Assembly (NCBI GenBank): GCA_905221605.1 | Contig: CAJNDS010000435.1 | Location: 621,730-685,729 of the forward strand | From: Symbiodinium natans | Taxonomy: Eukaryota > Sar > Dinophyceae > Suessiales > Symbiodiniaceae | DNA: 64,000 nucleotides | Direction of reading: 5' to 3' | Shown here: in pieces, positions 57,600-64,000 of the stretch | How the letters are laid out: each line of letters opens with the position of its first letter | How positions within the stretch are numbered: the stretch's first letter is position 1 | Notes under the pieces: generated by a model | Seen by the model: the letters and a program-made list of their open reading frames with translations, nothing else | Databases searched by the model: none | Told to the model about the DNA's origin: nothing | Position numbers and translations under genes: made by a program

Positions 57600-57702
57600 T
57601 TGCTCAAGAGACCCCCGAAAATAAACATATTAATCCTTCCCTATAAGGGTAATAAGGAGACTTGTTTTTCATTCTATTTTTTTGGGGGGGGTTCTTAAGC
57701 AA
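57600..57702. mobile_element. Palindromic element, family C (copy 5)
   Basis: TTGCTCAAGAGACCCCCG pairs with GGGGGGGTTCTTAAGCAA. The core CTTCCCTATAAGGGTAATA matches copy 1. It begins six bases after F3 ends. Confidence 0.8.
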
Positions 57703-57745
57703 CTAGTGGTTTTAAACATTGCTTGTACTGAATAATTTGGTTGAG

Positions 57746-57925
57746 GAGCTGTTAGACGGCATGAGCGCCAGCAGACGATCCCGACCCAGCAGATTCGAAG
57801 CCCGGCCAATGCGAGCTCCTAGCAGTGACAACCGCATCTTGCCTGAAACAGCCGGCGCTCACTGCCACCAGCCAGAACAACTAGGAACCTTCGCTGCTTC
57901 TCTTGACAATCCTTTTCCACGCGGA
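57746..57925 (+). CDS. Predicted exon
   Basis: ELLDGMSASRRSRPSRFEAR and later HCHQPEQLGTFAASLDNPFP are open from GGTTGAG to GTAAAA, 60 codons. No family is recognised. Confidence 0.55.
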
Positions 57926-58449
57926 TGTAAAATTTCGCGACCGCAAACCTAGACTTTATGCCCTTAACTCCTGCAATGTTTGTAAGGAGACACATAACAG
58001 AACCATACAGAATATTTGTCAGGGCACCTAGATTTTTTCCTCAGCTGAGCCCTTGACCCTAAACCCACGCCATGCTAGTCTTTGCAAGGGCCCCTAAGTT
58101 TTCAGTTTTAGGTTTTAGGGTTTAGAGATTCCCCAAAGCACCAGCAATTTTCGAGAGCCTCTCCCATGTGTGGGCGTTGGGAAGCGGACCTGGGACCTCG
58201 GGTGTTTGCTTCCGGGCAGTTCGGCTGTAGCTCTTATATGAGAAACCCCGAGATCACGATGGCAAGCTCGCACAAGCCGACTCTCAGTTTTTTGCTACTG
58301 CCCTCAAGGGTTTAGGGTTTAGGGTTTAGGGTTTAGGGCCCCAAAAACCCGAAACGACAACCCCCCCAAACGAAACCCTGAGCCCCTGAACCAAAGACAA
58401 AAAACCCTTGTCCGCATCTTCTACCCTAGATTCCAAAGCCCCGAAAAGC
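57926..58449. other. Intron-like sequence
   Basis: Unique sequence with a short TTTAGGG array (58307-58338). No exon is supported. Confidence 0.45.
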
Positions 58450-58558
58450 TCTCCCAAACCCTAAACCCTAAGCCCTAAACCCTAAACCCTAAACCCTAAA
58501 CCCTAAACCCTAAACCCTAAGCCCTAAGCCCTAAACCCTAAACCCTAAACCCTAAACC
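58450..58558 (-). repeat. CCCTAAA/CCCTAAG array
   Basis: Fifteen units, two or three of them CCCTAAG. Confidence 0.96.
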
Positions 58559-58572
58559 ACAGCAGCTTTCAG

Positions 58573-58620
58573 GACCTGGGCCTCGGGAGAGGTTGGTCCC
58601 CGGAGGAGCGCGGAGCCCAG
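58573..58620 (+). CDS. Possible exon
   Basis: DLGLGRGWSPEERGAQ follows GCAGCTTTCAG. A GT donor at 58592 would shorten it. C and G arrays flank it. Confidence 0.4.
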
Positions 58621-58639
58621 GGGCTTTTTAGGGCCTTTT

Positions 58640-58750
58640 TAGGGGCTTAGGGTTTAGGGTTTTAGAGGTTAGGGTTTAGGGTTTAGGGTTTTAGAGGTTA
58701 GGGTTTAGGGTTTAGGGTTTTAGAGGTTAGGGTTTAGGGTTTAGGGTTTT
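58640..58750 (+). repeat. TTTAGGG higher-order array
   Basis: A unit of about 34 bases (TTAGGGTTTAGGGTTTTAGAGG) is repeated three times, a higher-order repeat of telomere units. Confidence 0.9.
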
Positions 58751-59415
58751 GGGGTTTACGCCTTCTAGGGCTTGCGGGCTTTAGGGGTTTCGGGTGTAGG
58801 GCTGTAGGGCTTGAGGACTTTAGGGGTAGGGTTTAGCGCTTTAGGGCTTACGTTTGCGGCTTAGAGCTTTAGGGCTTTGTTTTCATGCATGACGGCTTTA
58901 GGGTTTAGGTCTTGTGAAAGCTGCTAGGTGTTAGGGTTTGGGGTTTGAGGTTCAGGGGTTTGGGGCTTAGAGGTTTGTAGGTGGGTTTGGGGGTTTTGGG
59001 ATTCGGGGCTTATTGGGGGTTTAGTGCTTGGGGCTCGGCGATTGGAAGTCTCGGAGGGCAAGGTCTCAAAGGTATGAGTTTCGCGTTTAGAGTTTAGGGC
59101 AATATTTGAGGTTTGTATAGAGAGTTTAAGGATGTAGGGTGTACCCAGTATGCGAACATAATTAGTCCTGCCCCCATCCCCCAAGATAAAAGTAGAGCAC
59201 GCGGGAGAATTTGTTTATGGGCACGAGTCCTCAGGTTTCTTCAGATTCGGGGCAGGTTTGGGAGTTCGGGTTGAGGGGTTAGGAGTTTCTTAAAGCTCCG
59301 TGATAGTGATAACAAGGATCAGAAGCAGCAGTAGTAGCTGCTGGTATTGTTGTAGATGAAAAAATTTCTAGGGAGGAGAGCTCAAAGAGGGCTGGCAGCA
59401 CAAAGTGTCCTGTAG
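58751..59415. other. G/T-rich then unique sequence
   Basis: Degenerate TTTAGGG-like text to about 59110; then unique sequence. No exon is supported. Confidence 0.5.
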
Positions 59416-59908
59416 TTCTTTTTCGGGCTCACATGCGAATACCTTGTAGCGCGTGTTAGCTGTTCCACTTTAGGACAGGGTGGGGATGCTCGAAGTGATA
59501 ACTTCTACTCTTCGAGACACATTTTTTCGCGGGGGTTGACCGTAGCCCTGCGAAAGGCGACAGAGGCCTTCTTAGGCAACATCTTCCCGGCTTCGGAGGC
59601 CGATCTGCGAGGAGCCAGGCTTGCAGTTGCCATGGATGGAAGATGAACCCCTGGCCAGTCAAGGGGCGCCGATGCACGGACTTTGAGAGCGGTGAAGGCG
59701 ATCGTTTCTTCAGGGGGTCCTTGAGGAAGACGAACTGCGCTTCCAACTCGCAACAATGCCCGAAATCCTGCTCGGTTTGTGCAGGAGCAGAACAGTTTCC
59801 TTAAGGCGACAATTTCCACCGGTGATGTAGGCGGTGAAGTACTCGTTGTCAGCGAGTCTGACGTGTTCTACGCTATGTACCCAATAAGGTCGCAAGATTG
59901 AGATCAAA
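59416..59908. pseudogene. Coding-like block open on both strands
   Basis: On the + strand a frame of 76 codons ends at 59645 (RGLTVALRKATEAFLGNIFP), and after two stops resumes as KATISTGDVGGEVLVVSES. On the - strand frames at 59907-59710 (HVRLADNEYFTAYITGGNCR) and beyond are open with C-rich third positions, but need frame changes. It is probably a decayed gene or transposon piece; I favour the - strand slightly. Confidence 0.4.
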
Positions 59909-59947
59909 CCCCGTCTGCCCCTTTCGGGTCCAAGTGTCTGCTCGAAT

Positions 59948-60012
59948 GGGCCCTAAACCCTAAACCCTAAACCCTAAACCCTAAACCCGAAACCCGAAAC
60001 CCTAAACCCTAG
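59948..60012 (-). repeat. CCCTAAA/CCCGAAA array
   Basis: Nine units upstream of a predicted exon. Confidence 0.95.
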
Positions 60013-60033
60013 CCCTCAACACTAAACCTTAAG

Positions 60034-60110
60034 TCGATCTTTTGGGCCACTTTTGAGGTGGCAAGACACCTCCTCCGAGGACGTCAAAGCCTGCCAGTGC
60101 GGGCGCCCAG
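60034..60110 (+). CDS. Predicted exon
   Basis: SIFWATFEVARHLLRGRQSL then PVRAP lies between AAACCTTAAG and GTTTCT. Confidence 0.6.
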
Positions 60111-60777
60111 GTTTCTAAGAAGAGGTTCTTACAAATTCGGATTCAGGGTGTCGGGGGTCTGTTGGGTTGGGGGCCCCCTCTTTTGCAAGGTCCTCGGTTT
60201 GTTTACAAGGGTGCCATATTTTGAAAAGGTACTTCTTAGGGAGCCCCTTGTTTTTGGGGATGAGAAGACCGCAAACCCGATCAAAGCCCCAAGCGTAGTT
60301 CCATATTCAGATGCCAAAGAGCGCTCTTGGCGCTCTTGGCAATACCCAAACCGTAAGCCCCAGACCGGAATCACCAGCGCGTCATAAGGCTTAAATCCCA
60401 ACCCCTAAACCCAGAAACCCTAAAGCCCCAAACCCTAAACCCCTAGCAAACCCCTAATCAACCCCCTAACAAGCCCCTGATAATCCCCTAAGAATCCCCT
60501 AACAAAGCCCAATAAACCCCTAGACCCAAACCCCGAAACCCTCAAGTCCGAAACCCTGAAGGCCCCCACTCAACTCCAAGTCTCCGGGATAATTCTCTCC
60601 CTCCCAGGAGGGGCCATTTGGCCCTGTAATCTCCATCAACAGCCCTATCAAAGGCACTGTTGTAAGGGTTATAGGGTGTTAATCCTATAACCTCCATAAA
60701 CAGCCCTTTCAAGGCACTTTTTTCTAATAAACCCTAAACCCTAAACCCTAAACCCTAAACCCTAAACTGGTGCACAG
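60111..60777. other. Intron-like sequence
   Basis: C-rich degenerate units at 60394-60560. A direct repeat of about 33 bases (AACAGCCCT-TCAA-GGCACT) is found at 60625-60658 and 60687-60719. A CCCTAAA array at 60728-60768 precedes the next exon. Confidence 0.55.
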
Positions 60778-60830
60778 GTTTCAGCGGCTGCTCCGCGCGC
60801 CTGTGCGAGCCCATTGCCTCGGAATGTATT
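60778..60830 (+). CDS. Predicted exon, cysteine-containing
   Basis: FSGCSARLCEPIASECI follows CTGGTGCACAG and ends at GTTTTG. C and G arrays flank it. Confidence 0.55.
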
Positions 60831-62508
60831 GTTTTGGCTCCTGCAGGGATTTTGGGCGGTTGAGGGCTTGGGGGGGGTTTAGGGTTTAGGGTTTAGGGTT
60901 TATTAGGGTTTAGGGGCGCGCTAAAGTTCTAAAGTAGACTTAGGGTTTCGGGAGTTCTTCAGGGCTGGGCATCGCTCACTTCAACAACCCTGAACCGCCT
61001 AAGCACCCACAAGGGACGAGAACCCTCAACCCTAAACCCTAAACCCTAAACGGTAAACCCTAAACCCTCTTACTGGTCTAAGGGTCCCTACGCCCCCCAA
61101 CACGTTTGACTTTAGGTGAGAGGGAACCCGATGAAACTTACGAACGCGGGTTTGGGGCTTAGGGGGTCTAGGCCCTGCACCAAACGATGCTTCGTGCTTT
61201 TCTGGTAAACCCTATAAACCCTATAAACCCCGCACACCAACACCCTAAGACAGGGAGCTGCCAGACGGGTTACCTTACAAACCGCTTCTTTAAGGGACTC
61301 TTTAAGGGGCATGTGAATTTAAGGTCATAATACACGGAGGACCTATGTACGTGGGAAACTGAGACTGGCCCTTTGTAGCCCTGAGCCCAATAAACCCTAC
61401 ACCCTAGTCCTTTCGGTTTGGGGGACCCCATGTGTAGAACCTGTCGAGGGATAGGTTTTTGTTTTTAAGACAGGAACCCCTCTCAAGGTTCAACGTTTTG
61501 GAACTGCAGGGCTTGGGGTTGAAGCACAGAGATCTAGCAGTGCTTGAGGGAGTCTGTGGGATAGGTGCCGTAAGGAGTAGAATGCTAGGAAGTTCGTAGC
61601 CTACAACATGAGCCCCCCCAAACCGTAAGGGCTCTAGGATTTAGCAGGGTTTGGGATCCATTTTATGTGGCGTTGGAGGGCCAGTTTAGGCTTCTGGCTA
61701 GGGGGTGGCACCTTGGGAACCGGCGGCAGCGCCAGGTCGGAAACATTGTGAACGTGTAGGCAGGCTCAGCGCGGACTACTCCACCCCCGCTGCCCCCACT
61801 GAGTTCAGGGTTTAGGGCGGGTGTGCTTTTTGGGAGGCGCCTTTCGCGTAAGGAATACAGGGCTTACACGGGGACCCTGCCCCTACTCCCAAACCCTTCA
61901 ACCCCACACGTCCCCTGAACCCGAAAGCCTCAACTAGCCCTAAACCCCTAAACCCTACACCCTAAACCCTCAACCCTGCACCCTAAACCCTAAACCCTAA
62001 ACCCCTAAACCCCTAAACCCCTAAACCCCTAAACCCCTAAACCCCTAAACCCCTAAACCCCTAAACCCCTAAACCCCTAAACCCTATACACCCTAACCCT
62101 GAGCCCTTCGATCCCAAACCCTCAGAGCCCGCTCAAACCTCGAATGTATCGGTCGAATGGGGCCCCTCAGCTCTCGGTGGCGGGTGTTTGAAGGTGTCGT
62201 TAGGGTTTAGGGTTGAGGGTTTAGGGTTTAGGGTTAAAGGCGAAGGGTTCCGGGCTTCGGGTTTCGAGTTTGGGGAACCCTTAGACGCTCCTTGGCTTGC
62301 AACGTGGGCTTGCCGGTCGGGACCACATGAACCGCAAAAGGGGTTGAGGGTTCACATGGAGGTTTGCGAAAAGAATAGAGGGAACCCAAAAATGAGCCCC
62401 AAATAGTAGGATTCCCACAGCAGGACCCCAATAAGGTACCCCTAAATGTCGTAGATCCCCATATGCCTCATTTATGACCCAATTTTTAGGGTTCATTTGG
62501 TCCCCAAG
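60831..62508. other. Long intron-like region
   Basis: TTTAGGG array at 60878-60915, CCCTAAA tracts near 61030-61070, a CCCCTAAA array at 61983-62085 and TTTAGGG units at 62200-62235. A family G-like core lies at 62381-62470. A weak exon-like piece at 61702-61735 is not called. Confidence 0.55.
61983..62085 (-). repeat. CCCCTAAA octamer array
   Basis: Thirteen regular CCCCTAAA units. Confidence 0.97.
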
Positions 62509-62631
62509 GTATGGGCATCTATATTCTCCCCGACCCCGGTCTTCCTCAACGTGGTGGACTCGCATTTGCCATGGATTTCGAGGGAAGATTAATTAACTCC
62601 TCCAAATGCCCAAATTCCCGTCCTGCTGTCG
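62509..62631 (+). CDS. Predicted exon
   Basis: MGIYILPDPGLPQRGGLAFA then MDFEGRLINSSKCPNSR follows GGTCCCCAAG and could end at GTCCCA. The methionine need not be a start. Confidence 0.5.
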
Positions 62632-62761
62632 GTCCCAGCATTCCACTCAATACACGTCAAGTGCAGGTCCTGCATTCTTCATCCAAGAATAGCTCGACCG
62701 CACCGTCCCTAAACCCTAAACCCCCCTAAACCCTAAACCCCCCTACCCTAAACCCTTGCAG

Positions 62762-62896
62762 GGGCAAATGCTGCGGGTGAGCATTGATGGGTGCCGCTGT
62801 CCAAAGGTGACAGCCGAGCGCAACGAAAACCAGCAGCGCGTTTCGCGACGGCCCAAAACCCACAGCAGCCCAGCGGTACTGTGCTCTGTAATGTAA
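62762..62896 (+). CDS. Predicted exon, possibly terminal
   Basis: QMLRVSIDGCRCPKVTAERN then ENQQRVSRRPKTHSSPAVLC ends at TAA. A GTGAGC donor at 62777 would make a 15-base exon instead. C array upstream, G array downstream. Confidence 0.55.
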   Translation, partial: GQMLRVSIDGCRCPKVTAERNENQQRVSRRPKTHSSPAVLCSVM

Positions 62897-62972
62897 GGTT
62901 TATAGGGTTTAGGGTTTAGGGTTTAGGGTTTGGGGTTTAGGGTTTAGGGTTTAGGGTTTAGGGTTTAGGGTT
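62897..62972 (+). repeat. TTTAGGG array
   Basis: Ten units with one TATAGGG and one TTTGGGG variant. Confidence 0.96.
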
Positions 62973-62976
62973 TAGT

Positions 62977-63078
62977 ATAATCTAATGACACCTATGTTTT
63001 GGGTTCTAGATTCCCTGAAAAAAGAAACCAACCCAGAAAAAATGGGTGCCCTGTTTATAGTATTGTGACTAGGCTACC
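62977..63078. mobile_element. Palindromic element, family D (copy 4)
   Basis: GTTTTGGGTTCTAGATTCCC and AAAAAATGGGTGCCC match the D core; the right end is GTGACTAGGCTACC. It starts directly at the end of a TTTAGGG array. Confidence 0.65.
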
Positions 63079-63260
63079 AACCAAGACCCCACCACCAAGC
63101 TCTGAGTAGAAGAAGTGGGGGAATGGTGAGTAGCCTTCAAACCCTGACATCCCTTAAACCGCTAAAACCCTAAGGCCTCCAAAACTCCTAGACCCTAAAA
63201 CCCCTTAAAACCTTCAAACCCCGAAAGCCCCTAAACCCCTAAGACCCTAAACGCTTTGAG
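63079..63260. other. C-rich intron-like sequence
   Basis: Degenerate CCCTAAA-like units; no exon. Confidence 0.45.
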
Positions 63261-63288
63261 GAGGACAGCCAGCAGCTGCTGGCAACCC
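63261..63288 (+). CDS. Possible small exon
   Basis: EDSQQLLAT lies between CGCTTTGAG and GTTTTT. Confidence 0.45.
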
Positions 63289-63738
63289 GTTTTTGCAGAC
63301 GAAAGACTCACCCTAAACCCTAAACAGCATCTTCCATGTTCTTTTGGGGCCTTTCGGGGGTTTAGGGCTTTTAGGGGACTTGGGTGTTTGGGATTTAAGG
63401 TTCAGGGTTTAGAGTTGACAGGGGGTTAAGGCGTTTACGGGGTTTAGGGCTCAGTTTATAGTGCAGGAGATTGAGGCGTTTAGGGGGTTCAGGGGGTTTG
63501 AGGCTTCAGGGTGTTGGTGGCTTAGGGCCTGTACAGGTTTTGGGGGGCGTTGCGTCGGGCACTGCCGGTGTGGTACTGGTAGGTGTTGCTCTGCGCGGGG
63601 GCACAAGATGAGCCCTGTCTAGAAGCAACGACATCGCGGCTCGGCCATCGGGTTGCTCAGGCTCTCCTGGTGAATCTTTGGGAGCTTAGGGTCCTAATTA
63701 ACCCCTAAAACCTAAACCCTAGCTATAAAACCCCAAAG
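63289..63738. other. G/T-rich intron-like sequence
   Basis: Degenerate TTTAGGG-like units to about 63540, then unique sequence. Confidence 0.45.
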
Positions 63739-63800
63739 AACACTAACCCTCGGACCGGCGCTGTGTGAAGGACAGCTTTTTGACAGTGCCGGGGCCGTTC
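63739..63800 (+). CDS. Possible exon at the window edge
   Basis: TLTLGPALCEGQLFDSAGAV is open between CCCAAAG and GTAAAA. Confidence 0.4.
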
Positions 63801-64000
63801 GTAAAAAACAAAAAAAAAACAGGCGGCTCGGGTGCAAAACGCCCTCAGCCCGAAGGGGCTCGCCGAAGTTAAGTTTTGGCGGGCTTTGGTGCTGGGCGCT
63901 TCAGCCCTGAGCCCCTCGGCTCTACAGTATATTGGTATGGGGGCTATAGGGGCCTTAATAGTTCGAATTGGGTTTTGGAGGTTCTCAGAGTATCAAGGGA

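Noticed and set aside
1-64000. CRISPR array or bacterial origin
   Set aside because: Repeats are telomere units without unique spacers, and gene structure is intron-rich.
1-64000. rRNA, tRNA or spliced-leader genes
   Set aside because: I looked for tRNA TTCGA loops in context, conserved rRNA segments and the dinoflagellate spliced-leader sequence; none was convincing.

Overview
The window looks like nuclear DNA of a dinoflagellate. Four things suggest this: hundreds of plant/alveolate-type telomere units (TTTAGGG or CCCTAAA) scattered throughout, very short exons in very long introns, donor sites that appear to include GC and GA as well as GT, and a decayed LINE whose reverse-transcriptase end resembles dinoflagellate LINEs. 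I cannot fix the genus. I saw no tRNA, rRNA, CRISPR array or dinoflagellate spliced-leader copy.

Nearly all protein-coding signal is on the + strand. The longest open frame is an intronless Bcr/CflA-type MFS transporter (36073-37488). Everything else was assembled by eye from short open stretches bounded by AG and GT/GC/GA, with reading phase checked between neighbours where possible. Exon edges are therefore predictions. About 321-23933 reads as one gene: ankyrin-like exons, then membrane-segment exons, then a clear S4-S5 linker, S5, pore and S6 set (19.1-22.4 kb) and a terminal exon ending at 23933. This is a voltage-gated-type cation channel, probably ankyrin-linked. 24.3-35.8 kb holds exons of one or more unidentified genes. 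38.0-55.5 kb holds further unidentified exons, ending in a terminal exon with a stop at 55494 and a LINE fragment in its last intron. 56.4-63.8 kb holds exons of at least one more gene, including three adjacent exons (57058-57422) whose phases agree.

Two kinds of non-coding sequence fill the introns. The first is telomere-like arrays with fixed polarity: CCCTAAA arrays lie upstream of exons and TTTAGGG arrays downstream for at least 26 predicted exons, so each intron tends to start G-rich and end C-rich and could pair with itself. In at least ten cases the donor is GTTTAG, the repeat unit itself. The second is a set of palindromic elements of about 70-180 bp in at least ten sequence families. 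Several are exactly one intron long, with the splice sites inside or at the edge of their terminal inverted repeats; they are candidate introner elements. In two of them telomere units sit inside the palindrome.

The rest is microsatellite (GACA, CA, GT, GGTCTT, CTG, AT, TTTATATA), long G or C runs and unique intron sequence without recognised features.
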